A stretch of DNA of 64,000 nt from Pseudomonas sp. BN411 (GTDB lineage: Bacteria > Pseudomonadota > Gammaproteobacteria > Pseudomonadales > Pseudomonadaceae): positions 1 through 64,000 of the forward strand of contig NZ_SSOM01000026.1 in assembly GCF_029871235.1 (NCBI RefSeq), given 5' to 3'. A program made the position numbers and the translations under genes. Numbering within the stretch: position 1 is the stretch's first letter; the number at the start of each line of letters is the position of its first letter. The notes beneath the pieces were generated by a model, which worked only from the letters and a program-made list of their open reading frames with translations, made no database searches and had not been told where the DNA came from. This document shows positions 28,183-37,988 of this stretch, piece after piece.

Positions 28183-28755
28183 TTACTCGTCGCGACCTTC
28201 GAGCATGGTCCGGCGCAGCATCACATAGACGGCGCCGGTGCCGCCGTGCTTCGGCATGCAGGAGGTGAAGCCGAGTACCTGCGGATGCTGGCGCAGCCAG
28301 GTGTTGACGTGGCTCTTGATCAGCGGACGCTTGCCGTCCAGGCGTGCCGCCTTACCGTGGGTGACACGCACGCAGCGCACTTCGAAGCGGGTGGCTTCGG
28401 CGATGAAGTCCCAAAGGGTTTCGCGGGCTTTTTCCACCGTCATGCCGTGCAGGTCGAGGCTGCCCTCGAAGCCGATCTGGCCCTGCTTGAGTTTGCGCAT
28501 CTGGCCTTCCTGCACACCGTCGCGAGCCCAGTAGAGTTCGTCCTCCGCACCCACGTCGATGACGAACTGGTCGGACAGGCCATCCACCTTGATGTTCGTT
28601 TGCGTGACCGTGGCGTTCTGCCGACGGTTGGCGAGCTGGCGGTTGTCGATCCTGGGCTTGCCGGTGTCTGCGCGATCGTCATGGATACGCTTCACACCGC
28701 GCATCTGCTCGGTGAACAGGGAAAAATTTTCGTCGTTGTGGGCGTCGTCTTGCAT
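28183..28755 (-). CDS. Smr-domain protein
   Basis: 190 residues. C-terminal Smr (small MutS-related) domain from about residue 95: LDLHGMTVEKA (the LDxHG motif), RCVRVTHGKA (THGKG-like) and a final GGTGAVYVML. Smr domains have DNA/RNA nicking activity; stand-alone SmrA/SmrB-type proteins act in RNA or ribosome quality control (E. coli SmrB cuts mRNA at collided ribosomes). N-terminal half is charged and likely flexible. Confidence 0.88.
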   Translation of the reverse strand: MQDDAHNDENFSLFTEQMRGVKRIHDDRADTGKPRIDNRQLANRRQNATVTQTNIKVDGLSDQFVIDVGAEDELYWARDGVQEGQMRKLKQGQIGFEGSLDLHGMTVEKARETLWDFIAEATRFEVRCVRVTHGKAARLDGKRPLIKSHVNTWLRQHPQVLGFTSCMPKHGGTGAVYVMLRRTMLEGRDE

Positions 28756-28805
28756 ACAGGCCTCCGCGAAGGGCGGCTAGTGTACCCAAATGCCCGGCGC
28801 CAGGC

Positions 28806-29126
28806 TCAGTCGCGTTTCTTCATCAGGTGCGGGGACATGCTGAGGCCGTTGCGGCGCCTGGAACGTCGTCGGCAGAGGCGCCAGCCGAGTACGCCGATCC
28901 AGAGAAAGAGCAGGCCGAAGAGCAGCAGCACGATGGCAGCGCCGGTGCTGTCGTTGAGGGGGCCGAGGGCAGGTGGGCGGCCCAGGAGGGTGGCGGCGCC
29001 GGCCATTGCCAGCAGCACGCCGAAGCCGGCGAGCAGTGCGGCCAGTGCCGCTGCGAAACGCCAGCGCCAGCTGCCCGGGCCTCGGGGGCGCAGGCGGCGG
29101 GCATCGAAACCATCGGATAACTTCAT
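28806..29126 (-). CDS. Small two-helix membrane protein, function unknown
   Basis: 106 residues. Two membrane helices (about 22-46 and 61-85) between basic stretches; C-terminus is strongly basic (RRRSRRR). ATG 29126 chosen over the in-frame GTG at 29132 because AAGAGG sits eight bases before the ATG. Not recognised beyond its position between Smr and isochorismatase genes. Confidence 0.6.
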   Translation of the reverse strand: MKLSDGFDARRLRPRGPGSWRWRFAAALAALLAGFGVLLAMAGAATLLGRPPALGPLNDSTGAAIVLLLFGLLFLWIGVLGWRLCRRRSRRRNGLSMSPHLMKKRD

Positions 29127-29223
29127 CCGCACGTCCTCTTGCTTGATCGGGGTATGACCGGCGCCTTCTGGCGGTGGTTCCGGCCAACCCCGTCGCGGAT
29201 GTCGCGGGATGTACGGCGCGTCT

Positions 29224-29820
29224 TTAGATGAGCGCCTTGGCCTGCGGCACCACGCTGGCGAAGTTATCGGCCAGGGCGATCACCTCGACTCGGTGCATTT
29301 CTTCCGCGCTGATGACGCCGCCATCGACGGTCGGCAGGTCGCGGGTCGCGCAGGCAGCGCTCACCAGCGTGCAGCGATAACCATAGTCCTTGGCGGCGCG
29401 GACCGTGGTGCTGATGCTGGAATGGGTCATGAAGCCGCAGACGATCAGGTCCAGGTGGCCAATGGCTTGCAGGCGGTCATGCAGGTCTGTGCCGGCGAAG
29501 GCGTTGGGCAGGCGCTTCTCCACCACGATCTCGCCCGGCAGGGGCGCGGCTTCGGGCAGGTGCTCGCCGCGTTCGCCGCGGGGGTCGAAGATGCCGCCGG
29601 GGACGCCGAGGTGTTTCACGTGGACGATCGCGCTGCCCATGGCGCGGGCGGCAGCAAGGAGGCTGGCGATTTCGCCAAGGGCGGCATCGAGGCCGGGCAG
29701 GGCGAGAACACCGCTGCGGTACTCTTCCTGGGCGTCGACGATCACCAGGGTGGCATTGTTCAGATTGGCCGGCGGATAGCCGCGGCCACTGAGCTGGAAC
29801 ATGGATTTGGGAGCGGACAT
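29224..29820 (-). CDS. Isochorismatase-family hydrolase with Ser at the nucleophile position
   Basis: 198 residues. Cysteine-hydrolase fold: acid residue in IVDAQEEY, lysine in VEKRLPNAF, and the third motif GFMTHSSISTT. In nicotinamidase-type enzymes this last motif is G-x-x-T-x-x-C; here the Cys is Ser. The protein may be an isochorismatase-like hydrolase that does not use a thiol (as PhzD/EntB), or an altered enzyme. ATG 29820 follows CTGGAG. Substrate unknown. Confidence 0.78.
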   Translation of the reverse strand: MSAPKSMFQLSGRGYPPANLNNATLVIVDAQEEYRSGVLALPGLDAALGEIASLLAAARAMGSAIVHVKHLGVPGGIFDPRGERGEHLPEAAPLPGEIVVEKRLPNAFAGTDLHDRLQAIGHLDLIVCGFMTHSSISTTVRAAKDYGYRCTLVSAACATRDLPTVDGGVISAEEMHRVEVIALADNFASVVPQAKALI

Positions 29821-30044
29821 GCGAATCTCCAGGTACGACATGGCCACCATTGTCCGCCCTGCGACGGAATAAGTGAACCATGGACCAAGGTCCAGTTGCC
29901 TCGCGATTGTCGGTCTTCAGTTGTCATGCGGCTTGCTGGAGGGGATCGGGTGCAGCGTCGGGGAGGCCGTTCGTCGGCCGCTGCGGGCTGCCCCTGAGCG
30001 ACAGGGGTGGTAGAATCTGCGGCCCGTTTTCTGAGGTAGCTGCC
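29821..30044. other. Divergent intergenic region with probable prmB promoter
   Basis: 224 bp. TGGTAGAAT (extended -10, TAGAAT at 30011-30016) lies about 30 bp before prmB. Nothing else recognised. Confidence 0.45.
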
Positions 30045-30959
30045 GTGTCCGAATCCCGCCTGCGCACCCTGCGTGACCACATCCGCTGGGCTGTCAGCCG
30101 TTTCCATGCCGAAAACCTGTTCTTCGGTCACGGCACCGATAACGCCTGGGATGAGGCCCGTCAGTTGGTGCTGGGCGCGCTGCACCTGCCCTATGAGATT
30201 GCCGACAGCTACCTGGATTGCCGTCTGGAAGAGGAAGAGTGCGCGCACCTGCGTGAACTGCTGCGCCGCCGCATCGAAGAACGTGTGCCGGTGGCCTACT
30301 TGCTGGGCGAGGCCTGGTTCTGTGGCATGCCCTTCGTGGTGGATGAGCGGGTGCTGGTGCCGCGTTCACCCATTTCCGAACTGATCCAGCAGCAGTTCTC
30401 CCCCTGGTTGCCCCAGGACCCGGCGCGGGTGCTCGACCTCTGCACCGGCTCGGGCTGCATCGGTATCGCCTGTGCCCACGTGTTCCCCGAAGCCGAGGTG
30501 GTGCTTGGCGACCTCTCCTTCGACGCCCTGGAAGTGGCCAACCTGAACATCGAGCGCCACGGCCTGGAAGACCGCGTCTACACGGTGCAGGGCGACGGCT
30601 TCGACGGCCTGCCGGGACAGCGCTTCGACCTCATCGTGTCCAACCCGCCCTACGTGGATGAGGAAGACTTCGCCGACATGCCGGTGGAGTACCACCACGA
30701 ACCCGAACTGGGTCTGGCCTGCGGCAATGACGGCCTCGACCTGGTGCGGCGAATGCTGGCCGAAGCGGCGGACCATCTCACTGAGAAGGGCCTGCTGATC
30801 GTGGAAGTGGGGAACAGCCAGGTTCACGTGGAAGCGCTTTATCCGGAGGTGGATTTCCTCTGGCTGGACTTCGAGCATGGCGGCCACGGCGTGTTCATGC
30901 TCAGCGCCAACCAGTGCCGCCAGCACCAGGCGCTGTTCCGCTCGCGGCTGATTCCCTGA
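30045..30959 (+). CDS. prmB: Ribosomal protein L3 N5-glutamine methyltransferase
   Basis: 304 residues from the GTG at 30045 (TGAGGT ribosome site). SAM-dependent methyltransferase: glycine-rich DLCTGSG at 131-137 and catalytic NPPY at 200-203. Methylates the glutamine of L3. Distinguished from PrmC (release-factor enzyme) by its N-terminal region with [18 protein letters not shown], typical of PrmB, and by location near aroC. Confidence 0.93.
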   Translation: MSESRLRTLRDHIRWAVSRFHAENLFFGHGTDNAWDEARQLVLGALHLPYEIADSYLDCRLEEEECAHLRELLRRRIEERVPVAYLLGEAWFCGMPFVVDERVLVPRSPISELIQQQFSPWLPQDPARVLDLCTGSGCIGIACAHVFPEAEVVLGDLSFDALEVANLNIERHGLEDRVYTVQGDGFDGLPGQRFDLIVSNPPYVDEEDFADMPVEYHHEPELGLACGNDGLDLVRRMLAEAADHLTEKGLLIVEVGNSQVHVEALYPEVDFLWLDFEHGGHGVFMLSANQCRQHQALFRSRLIP

Positions 30960-30968
30960 CCCGTCGGA

Positions 30969-31748
30969 TCAGCGGGTAGTAATCCAGATCAGTAGGCCGG
31001 CCTGGAATACCGCAAAGGCCACCAGGCAGGCGATGGTGAAGCGCAGGCCGCCGTCTTCGCGTTTGTAGATGGCGATGCGCTCTTCCAGTTTGCGAATCTC
31101 CACGTCCTGCCTCTGCAGGTTCTGGTCGGCCTGTTCGAGCATGGCGGCGACTTCCTGCAACCCGAGGATCTGCACCTTCTCGCGGTGCCAGTCACCGTGC
31201 AGTTCGCTGACCCGGCCGGCGCCGTAGGTGGCTTTCAGCTGAACGTTGTCCAGGTAGGTCACTTCGAAACCCTGTGCTTTGAGCACGTGGTCGCGGCGCA
31301 GGCGGGTTTCGTTGTCCAGGGCGTCCTTGGCGGGCAGGGCGCCACCTTCTACCCGATAGTGCGCCCAGCGTTGCCTGGCCCAGGCAATGCCCTGGGCCAG
31401 CAGGAAGCGACCCAGGCCGCGGTTCTGTGGTTCCAGGTTAAGACCGCTGTCCGGACCGAAGCGGACTTCCTTGTTGCGATGGTCGGCCCAGACCTCCAGC
31501 AGATTCTGTTCCTTGCGCACCTTTTGCCCGGGCAAACCGATGCTCAGGCGCAGCATGCTCTGCTCGCTGTTGTGGCGCTCCACGCGACCCAGTTCGACGA
31601 AACGCAGTGGCCGTGCCCCGGTATGGCGGTCAATGGGCAGGGGCGCGAGGCGCAGGAGGTCGAAGTGCTCGGCGACCAGCTCCGCCCATGGATGGGGCTG
31701 GGGCACGGCCTCTTCGGCGCTCTGCTGTTCGGCTGGGCTTTCGGTCAT
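30969..31748 (-). CDS. Membrane-anchored coiled-coil protein, function unknown
   Basis: 259 residues. Soluble N-terminal part, a predicted coiled coil around residues 195-230 (LEQADQNLQRQDVEIRKLEE) and one C-terminal membrane helix (TIACLVAFAVFQAGLLIWI). Tail-anchored topology with the bulk in the cytosol. Convergent with prmB. The position matches a conserved hypothetical gene of P. aeruginosa. Confidence 0.7.
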   Translation of the reverse strand: MTESPAEQQSAEEAVPQPHPWAELVAEHFDLLRLAPLPIDRHTGARPLRFVELGRVERHNSEQSMLRLSIGLPGQKVRKEQNLLEVWADHRNKEVRFGPDSGLNLEPQNRGLGRFLLAQGIAWARQRWAHYRVEGGALPAKDALDNETRLRRDHVLKAQGFEVTYLDNVQLKATYGAGRVSELHGDWHREKVQILGLQEVAAMLEQADQNLQRQDVEIRKLEERIAIYKREDGGLRFTIACLVAFAVFQAGLLIWITTR

Positions 31749-31760
31749 GGGGAAGTACCT

Positions 31761-31841
31761 TGTAGGAGCCTGTGACGACGTATCTGGTACGTCAGTCCAG
31801 ATTCTGTACGCAATTGCCTACGCCAGGCCAGATTTCCTACA
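31761..31841. repeat. 81-bp element with exact 7-bp inverted ends
   Basis: Ends TGTAGGA (31761-31767) and TCCTACA (31835-31841). Inside, GACGTA-TCTGG-TACGTC (31777-31793) forms a hairpin. No coding potential. Looks like another dispersed palindromic unit, single copy in this window. Confidence 0.55.
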
Positions 31842-31853
31842 GAACCGTTCGTC

Positions 31854-32834
31854 TTATCGGCCGATTCCCGCATTTCTGGAGTCGGGCAGCCCCTTGATAA
31901 ACGCCAGGATGTGCGTGCCCAGTTCCTGCGCCAGGGGCAGCTGCGGATTGCGATAGGACGCCAGCTGCTGCTCCATGTCCATGGGCACGATGCGCAGCAT
32001 GTGGTTCATGCCTTCGACGATCACCAGTTCGGCGTCGGGGCGGGCGACCTTGAGCTGCTCGGCATCGCTCACACTGACCTGGATATCGCTGCTGCCCTGC
32101 AGGATCAGCGCCGGAATCCGCAGCCGGCCGAATGCCTGCGCCGGGTCCTGGCGGAACAGGGAGATCAGGTAGGGCTGCACGCTGGGGCGGAATAGCGCCT
32201 CTAGCGGCTGGGGCACTTCGGCCACCTGCTGGCCGGCACGCAGGCTGGCCAGCAGTGCTTCGCTCTGGGTCAGCAGGGGCGGTGTCAGACGGCTCTGCAA
32301 CTGGTCGCGCAACAGTTGGTCGATGGGGCGGGCACTGCCGGAAATGCTGATCAACGCATCGGCGCCAGCCGCATCCGCCGCCAGGCTGGCGATCAGTGCA
32401 CCCTCGCTGTGGCCAATCAGGATGAGCTTCGAGAAGCGCGGATCCTGCTTGAGGGACTGCCCCCAGGCCGCTGCGTCGCGGGTGTAAAGCTCGATGCTCA
32501 GCTGGCGTTCGTCGGTTCCGGCATCGCGACTGGCAGCAATGCCGCGCTTGTCGTAGCGCACGCTGGCAATGCCATTGCGTGCCAGCAGTTGGGCGAGTTT
32601 CTTCAGGCTGTCGTTGCGCCCGCCGATGGGGTTATTGCCGTCGCGGTCGGTGGGGCCGGAGCCGGCGATGATCAGCGCCACCGGCACGGGCTGGTCGGTC
32701 TTCGGCCGCAGCAGGGTGCCGCGCAGGATGCCGTTGCCGGTGTCCAGTTCGACCGGGCGTTGCAGCACGCTCTGGGGGGCAGCCTGGGCCAGGCCGGCGA
32801 GGAGGGGGAGTAGGAGGAGAAATAGTCGCAGCAT
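31854..32834 (-). CDS. Secreted alpha/beta hydrolase
   Basis: 326 residues. Signal peptide 1-18 ([15 protein letters not shown]). Nucleophile elbow GHSEGA, oxyanion-side [11 protein letters not shown], and late acid/His segments [11 protein letters not shown] and GMNHML. Probably a periplasmic esterase/peptidase-like enzyme of the S9/DLH-like type. ATG 32834 chosen because it begins the signal peptide. Confidence 0.75.
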   Translation of the reverse strand: MLRLFLLLLPLLAGLAQAAPQSVLQRPVELDTGNGILRGTLLRPKTDQPVPVALIIAGSGPTDRDGNNPIGGRNDSLKKLAQLLARNGIASVRYDKRGIAASRDAGTDERQLSIELYTRDAAAWGQSLKQDPRFSKLILIGHSEGALIASLAADAAGADALISISGSARPIDQLLRDQLQSRLTPPLLTQSEALLASLRAGQQVAEVPQPLEALFRPSVQPYLISLFRQDPAQAFGRLRIPALILQGSSDIQVSVSDAEQLKVARPDAELVIVEGMNHMLRIVPMDMEQQLASYRNPQLPLAQELGTHILAFIKGLPDSRNAGIGR

Positions 32835-32968
32835 CGGGACGGGGTCGGTGTCTGGAGTGGCGGGTTGGACGCGGGTGCTGGCACAAGGTTCGAGGGGTGA
32901 ACTGGCCAGGCGCCGCGGGTATACTGCTCGACCTTCGAATCGAGGCCAATTTCTGCGGAGCACTGTGC

Positions 32969-34060
32969 ATGTCCGGCAACACCTACGGCAAGCTGTTCAC
33001 CGTCACCACCGCTGGCGAAAGCCATGGTCCGGCGCTGGTCGCCATAGTCGACGGCTGCCCGCCGGGGCTGGAACTGTCCCTTGAGGACCTGCAGCGTGAC
33101 CTCGACCGCCGCAAACCGGGCACCAGCCGCCATACCACCCAGCGCCAGGAAGCCGACGAGGTGGAAATCCTCTCCGGCGTCTTCGAAGGCAAGACCACTG
33201 GTTGCGCCATCGGCCTGCTGATCCGCAACACCGACCAGAAGTCCAAGGACTACTCGGCGATCAAGGACCTGTTCCGCCCGGCCCACGCCGACTACACCTA
33301 CCACCACAAGTACGGCATCCGCGACTACCGTGGCGGCGGCCGTTCTTCGGCGCGGGAAACCGCCATGCGCGTGGCCGCCGGCGCCATCGCCAAGAAATTC
33401 CTGGCCACCCAGGGCATCACCGTGCGTGGCTACATGAGCCAGCTCGGTCCCATCGAGATTCCCTTCAAGACCTGGGATTCGGTGGAGCAGAACGCTTTCT
33501 TCAGTCCTGATCCGGACAAGGTGCCCGAGCTGGAGGCCTACATGGACCAGCTGCGTCGCGACCAGGATTCGGTGGGCGCCAAGATCACCGTGGTTGCCGA
33601 AGGCGTGCCGCCGGGCCTGGGTGAGCCGATCTTCGACCGCCTGGACGCCGAACTGGCCCATGCGCTGATGAGCATCAACGCGGTGAAGGGCGTGGAAATC
33701 GGCGCCGGCTTCGACAGCGTCTCCCAGCGTGGCACCGAGCACCGCGACGAGCTGACGCCGGAAGGCTTCCTCAGCAACAACGCCGGCGGCATCCTCGGTG
33801 GCATCTCCTCGGGCCAGCCGATCGTCGCCAACCTGGCGCTCAAACCCACCTCCAGCATCACCACCCCCGGCCGTTCCATCGACATCAACGGCAACCCGGT
33901 GGAGGTGATCACCAAAGGCCGCCATGACCCTTGCGTGGGCATCCGCGCCACGCCGATTGCCGAAGCCATGATGGCCATCGTGCTGATGGACCACCTGCTG
34001 CGCCACCGCGCGCAGAATGCCGACGTGCGGGTGGAAACCCCGGTGCTCGGCCAGCTGTGA
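32969..34060 (+). CDS. aroC: Chorismate synthase
   Basis: 363 residues. Converts EPSP to chorismate using reduced FMN; last step of the shikimate pathway. Family signatures [14 protein letters not shown] near the N-terminus, [12 protein letters not shown] in the middle and SGQPI/KPTSSI near the end. ATG 32969 after GCGGAG; a TATACT -10 lies at 32920-32925. Its stop overlaps the GTG of the next gene by 4 bp. Confidence 0.97.
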   Translation: MSGNTYGKLFTVTTAGESHGPALVAIVDGCPPGLELSLEDLQRDLDRRKPGTSRHTTQRQEADEVEILSGVFEGKTTGCAIGLLIRNTDQKSKDYSAIKDLFRPAHADYTYHHKYGIRDYRGGGRSSARETAMRVAAGAIAKKFLATQGITVRGYMSQLGPIEIPFKTWDSVEQNAFFSPDPDKVPELEAYMDQLRRDQDSVGAKITVVAEGVPPGLGEPIFDRLDAELAHALMSINAVKGVEIGAGFDSVSQRGTEHRDELTPEGFLSNNAGGILGGISSGQPIVANLALKPTSSITTPGRSIDINGNPVEVITKGRHDPCVGIRATPIAEAMMAIVLMDHLLRHRAQNADVRVETPVLGQL

Positions 34061-35217
34061 CGGGCGGCGCGAACGCGCTGCCCTATTGGCGGCTGTCCAG
34101 TTTCTATCTCTTCTACTTTTCCCTGCTGGGCGCCACGGCGCCCTTCCTGGGCCTGTACTTCGCGAACCTGGGCTTCTCCAGTGCGCGCATCGGCGAACTG
34201 CTGGCCATCCCCATGCTGATGCGTTGCGTTGCACCCAATCTCTGGGGCTGGCTGGGCGATCGCAGTGGCCGGCGGCTGGACATCGTGCGCTTCGGCGCTT
34301 TCTGCACCCTGCTGACCTTCTCGTTGATTTTCGTCAGCCACAGCTATGCCTGGCTGGCGCTGATCATGGCGCTGCACGCCTTCTTCTGGCATGCGGTGCT
34401 GCCGCAGTTCGAGGTGATTACCCTGGCGCACCTGCGGGAGCAGGCGGCGCGCTATAGCCAGGTGCGGCTGTGGGGTTCCATCGGCTTCATCCTCACGGTG
34501 ATCGGCCTGGGCAAGCTGTTCGAGCTGTTCAGCCTGGACCTCTATCCCTGGGCGCTGGTGTTCATCATGGGCGGCATCGTCCTCAGCAGCTTCTGGGTGC
34601 CCAACGCGACGCCCCAGGCCCGACCGGATGCGGCGGGGCAGGGTGGTTTCCTGGCCCAGTTGCGCCAGCCGGGCGTGCGGGCCTTCTATATATGTGTAGG
34701 GCTGATGCAGCTGTCCCATGGGCCCTACTACAGCTTCCAGACCATCTACCTGGAATCGCTCGGCTATTCGCGCAGCCTGATCGGCCAGCTCTGGGCCCTG
34801 GGCGTGGTGGCCGAGGTACTGCTGTTCATCGTGATGGCGCGCATCCTCGCGCGCTATTCGGTGCGAGTGGTGCTGCTGGCCAGCTTCCTGATCGCGGCAC
34901 TGCGCTGGCTGCTGCTGGGTAATTTCGCCGACCAGCTGCCGGTCCTGCTGTTCGCCCAGGTGCTGCACGCCGCCACATTCGGCAGCTTTCACGCAGCCGC
35001 CATCCATTTCGTGCAACGTCGGTTCGGAGCACGCCAGCAAGGTCAGGGCCAGGCGCTCTACGCAGCCCTGGCCGGTACCGGCGGCGCTCTCGGCGCCCTT
35101 TACTCGGGCTACAGCTGGAGCAGCCTTGGGCCGCTCTGGACCTACGTCATCGCCAGTCTCGCGGCACTTGCCGCAGCCGTTATCATTGCCACCCGATTGC
35201 AGGAGGAGCGGGCATGA
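34057..35217 (+). CDS. Major facilitator transporter (HcaT/PPP family)
   Basis: 386 residues, 12 membrane helices. The start [20 protein letters not shown] and the loop [11 protein letters not shown] are typical of the 3-phenylpropionate-permease-like branch. GTG start 34057 overlaps the aroC stop (GTGA) and its own stop overlaps the mtnB start (ATGA). The coupling places it in an aroC-mtn unit; it may carry a methionine-salvage substrate, but that is only context. Confidence 0.82.
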   Translation: MTGGANALPYWRLSSFYLFYFSLLGATAPFLGLYFANLGFSSARIGELLAIPMLMRCVAPNLWGWLGDRSGRRLDIVRFGAFCTLLTFSLIFVSHSYAWLALIMALHAFFWHAVLPQFEVITLAHLREQAARYSQVRLWGSIGFILTVIGLGKLFELFSLDLYPWALVFIMGGIVLSSFWVPNATPQARPDAAGQGGFLAQLRQPGVRAFYICVGLMQLSHGPYYSFQTIYLESLGYSRSLIGQLWALGVVAEVLLFIVMARILARYSVRVVLLASFLIAALRWLLLGNFADQLPVLLFAQVLHAATFGSFHAAAIHFVQRRFGARQQGQGQALYAALAGTGGALGALYSGYSWSSLGPLWTYVIASLAALAAAVIIATRLQEERA

Positions 35218-35828
35218 ATCGCCAACAACTCGCCCAGGAAATCATCGACGCAGGCCGCTTCCTGTACGGCCGCGGCTGGTCGCCGGCCACCAGCAGCAAC
35301 TATTCGACGCGGCTCTCCGCCAGTGAGGCGCTGCTGACCGTATCCGGCAAGCACAAGGGCCAACTCGGCCCGGACGACGTGCTGGCCACCGACATGGACG
35401 GCAACAGCCTGGAGCCGGGCAAGAAGCCTTCGGCGGAAACCCTGCTGCACACCCAGCTCTACCGCTGGAAGCCGGAGATCGGCGCGGTGCTGCATACGCA
35501 CTCGGTGAACGCCACGGTGCTGTCGCGGCTGACCCTGGCCGACTCCCTGGTGTTCGCCGACTACGAACTGCAGAAGGCCTTCAGCGGCATCACTACCCAT
35601 GAATCGCAGGTGCTGGTGCCGATCTTCGACAACGACCAGGACATCGCCCGTCTGGCCACCAAGGTGCAACCCTGGCTGGACGAGCATCCGGACTGCGTCG
35701 GATACCTGATCCGTGGTCACGGCCTCTATACTTGGGGGCCGCGCATGAGCGACGTCCTGCGCCAGGTCGAGGCCTTCGAATTCCTTTTCGAGTGCGAGCT
35801 GAAGACCCTCTCGATCACCCGACGCTGA
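35214..35828 (+). CDS. mtnB: Methylthioribulose-1-phosphate dehydratase
   Basis: 204 residues, class II aldolase fold. Methionine salvage: dehydrates methylthioribulose-1-phosphate. Metal-binding HTHS (in VLHTHSVNATV) and a later RGHGLYTWG histidine are visible. ATG overlaps the MFS stop. Confidence 0.93.
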   Translation: MNRQQLAQEIIDAGRFLYGRGWSPATSSNYSTRLSASEALLTVSGKHKGQLGPDDVLATDMDGNSLEPGKKPSAETLLHTQLYRWKPEIGAVLHTHSVNATVLSRLTLADSLVFADYELQKAFSGITTHESQVLVPIFDNDQDIARLATKVQPWLDEHPDCVGYLIRGHGLYTWGPRMSDVLRQVEAFEFLFECELKTLSITRR

Positions 35829-35916
35829 TGCTTCCTTCCCACGAAGGTGCCTGACTGACAACGGCGCCGTCCGACCCGCCCAAAGAGCCGGGAGGAGGCC
35901 CGCAAGGAGTACCCAG

Positions 35917-36462
35917 ATGAGCAGCCTGACCGTCTACCACGAATCCAGCCCGGACCTGCCGAACAAGGTCCTGACCCACCTGGACGACATTGCCTCCACC
36001 CTGGCGTCCGTTGGTGTGCGCTTCGAGCGTTGGGAGGCTTCGGCCCCCATCGCCCCGGGTGCCAGCCAGGATGAGGTGATCACTGCCTACCGCCCACAGA
36101 TCGACCGGCTGATGCGCGAGCAAGGCTATGTGACTGTCGACGTGGTCAGTCTGAACAGCGACCACCCGCAGAAGGCCGAACTGCGCGCCAAGTTCCTCGA
36201 CGAGCACCGCCATGGCGAGGACGAAGTGCGCTTCTTCGTCGCCGGCCGTGGCCTGTTCACCCTGCATATCGACGACTACGTCTATGCGGTGCTCTGCGAG
36301 AAGAACGACTTGATCTCCGTGCCGGCTGGCACCCGTCACTGGTTCGACATGGGTGAGCACCCGCATTTCGTGGCCATTCGCCTGTTCAACAACCCGGAAG
36401 GCTGGGTCGCTAATTTCACCGGCGACGAGATCGCCAAGCGCTTCCCGCAACTGGAAGACTGA
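35917..36462 (+). CDS. mtnD: Acireductone dioxygenase
   Basis: 181 residues, cupin. Metal ligands in DEHRHGEDEVRFFV (His, His, Glu) and GTRHWFDMG (His). With Fe it gives the methionine precursor ketoacid; with Ni, CO and methylthiopropionate. Follows mtnB by 88 bp with a good AAGGAG site. Confidence 0.94.
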   Translation: MSSLTVYHESSPDLPNKVLTHLDDIASTLASVGVRFERWEASAPIAPGASQDEVITAYRPQIDRLMREQGYVTVDVVSLNSDHPQKAELRAKFLDEHRHGEDEVRFFVAGRGLFTLHIDDYVYAVLCEKNDLISVPAGTRHWFDMGEHPHFVAIRLFNNPEGWVANFTGDEIAKRFPQLED

Positions 36463-36473
36463 TCCCGGCCTCG

Positions 36474-36529
36474 GTAGGAGCGAGCTTGCTCGCGAAACGT
36501 TGTGATTTCGCCAGCAAGCCGGCTCCTGC
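36474..36529. repeat. Mosaic REP pair between mtnD and mtnC
   Basis: Left arm is the GAGCTTGCTCGCGAA type; the right arm (TTCGCCAGCAAGCCGGCTCC) is the AGCTTGCTGGC type, so the arms pair imperfectly. It sits within the mtn operon. Confidence 0.8.
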
Positions 36530-36562
36530 GACGGCAACATTCGATTCACCTGGAGTTTCCCA

Positions 36563-37246
36563 ATGCCCATCAAGGCCATCCTCACCGACATCGAAGGCAC
36601 CACCAGCGCGGTGAGCTTCGTCTTCGACGTCCTCTTCCCCTTCGCTGCGCGTCACCTGCCCGAGTTTGTCCTGACCCACGCCGATGAGCCGGCAGTGGTG
36701 CAGCAGATCGACGCGGTGCGCGCGGAAAGCGGCGAAGCCGGGGCCAGCCCTGAGCGGGTGGTGGAGATTCTCCTGGGCTGGATCGCCGAAGACCGCAAGG
36801 CTACGCCGCTGAAAGCACTCCAGGGGATGGTCTGGGAGCAGGGCTACCGCGCCGGCCAGCTCAAGGGCCATGTCTACCCGGATGCGGTGGAGGCGCTGCG
36901 CCGTTGGAAACAGGACGGCTACGACCTCTATGTCTACTCCTCCGGTTCGATCCAGGCACAGAAGCTGATTTTCGGCTGCTCCGAAGCGGGTGACCTGACT
37001 CCGCTGTTCTCCGGCTACTTCGATACCACTACCGGGCCCAAGCGCGAGGCGGCATCGTACCGGCAGATCGCCGCGGCCATTGGTCTGCCCGGCGAGCAGA
37101 TCCTCTTCCTGTCCGATGTGGTCCAGGAGCTGGACGCTGCGCTCGAGGCGGGCATGCAGACCATCGGCCTGGCGCGCGAGGGCGGTGTGCTGGAAGGCCA
37201 CGAGACTGTGGCCAGCTTCGCGGTGATCGATCTGGCGCGATTCTGA
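36563..37246 (+). CDS. mtnC: Enolase-phosphatase E1
   Basis: 227 residues, HAD superfamily. Motif [12 protein letters not shown], motif [13 protein letters not shown], lysine in GPKREA and motif [12 protein letters not shown]. Converts the methylthio-ketopentyl-1-phosphate to acireductone, the substrate of MtnD. mtnA and mtnP are not in the window. Confidence 0.95.
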   Translation: MPIKAILTDIEGTTSAVSFVFDVLFPFAARHLPEFVLTHADEPAVVQQIDAVRAESGEAGASPERVVEILLGWIAEDRKATPLKALQGMVWEQGYRAGQLKGHVYPDAVEALRRWKQDGYDLYVYSSGSIQAQKLIFGCSEAGDLTPLFSGYFDTTTGPKREAASYRQIAAAIGLPGEQILFLSDVVQELDAALEAGMQTIGLAREGGVLEGHETVASFAVIDLARF

Positions 37247-37429
37247 CGCTGCCTGAAATCGTCTGACGGGACGCGAGGAAGGCCGCCGTCGGTCGATCTA
37301 TCCTTGGGGTGACTGCATCCATCCGGGAGCGTCCCCCATGGGTTCCTGCCTCTGCGTCGCCGCGGCTTGTCCTGATCCGGACCTGTTCGGGATCGCCTGT
37401 GGCCGGGTTCCGCCATTGGCGACCTGGCC

Positions 37430-37987
37430 ATGACCCGTTTCGTCATCCTGACGCTCATCGCGCTGCTGGCATTGCCGGTGGCCGCCGACCAGAAGTCGGC
37501 ATGGCAGGCCCTGCGCGACGGCAAGGCCTTCCTCCTGCTGCGCCATACCACTGCCCCGGGCACCGGTGATCCGGAAGGATTCCGCCTGGGAGATTGCAGC
37601 ACCCAGCGCAATCTCAGCGACCGGGGCCGTCAGGAAGCGCGGCGCTGGGGCAAGCTGCTGGTGCGACGCAAGGTGGATCAGCCACGCCTCTATACCAGCA
37701 ACTGGTGCCGCGCCCAGGACACCGCTCAGGAGATGGGGTTGGGGGCCGTGGAAACCCTGTCGGCGCTGGATTCTTTCTTCCGCGATCCGGAAAGTCAGGC
37801 GGCGCAGATCGTGGAGCTGCGCAAGGCCATCGACAAGGTGCCCAAGGACCGGCCCGTGGTGATGGTCAGCCACCAGGTGAACATCAAGGCGCTGACCGGG
37901 GTGGAGCCTAAGAACGGGGAAGGGTTGATCATCGAGTTGCCGCTGGCGGAGCCGCCGAAGGTGCTGGCGCGCATCCGTCAGCCCTGA
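37430..37987 (+). CDS. Secreted histidine-phosphatase-family protein
   Basis: 185 residues. Signal peptide 1-19. Active-site LLLRHTTAPGTGDP (Arg-His) and the second histidine in VMVSHQVNIKALTG. Likely a periplasmic phosphatase related to Ais/SixA-like proteins. The 183 bp before it show no other feature. Confidence 0.8.
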   Translation: MTRFVILTLIALLALPVAADQKSAWQALRDGKAFLLLRHTTAPGTGDPEGFRLGDCSTQRNLSDRGRQEARRWGKLLVRRKVDQPRLYTSNWCRAQDTAQEMGLGAVETLSALDSFFRDPESQAAQIVELRKAIDKVPKDRPVVMVSHQVNIKALTGVEPKNGEGLIIELPLAEPPKVLARIRQP

Positions 37988-37988
37988 G

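Noticed and set aside
37247-37429. Small gene between mtnC and the histidine phosphatase (frame from 37309)
   Set aside because: The frame overlaps the phosphatase gene out of phase, lacks a ribosome site and has Arg/Pro-rich shadow composition.
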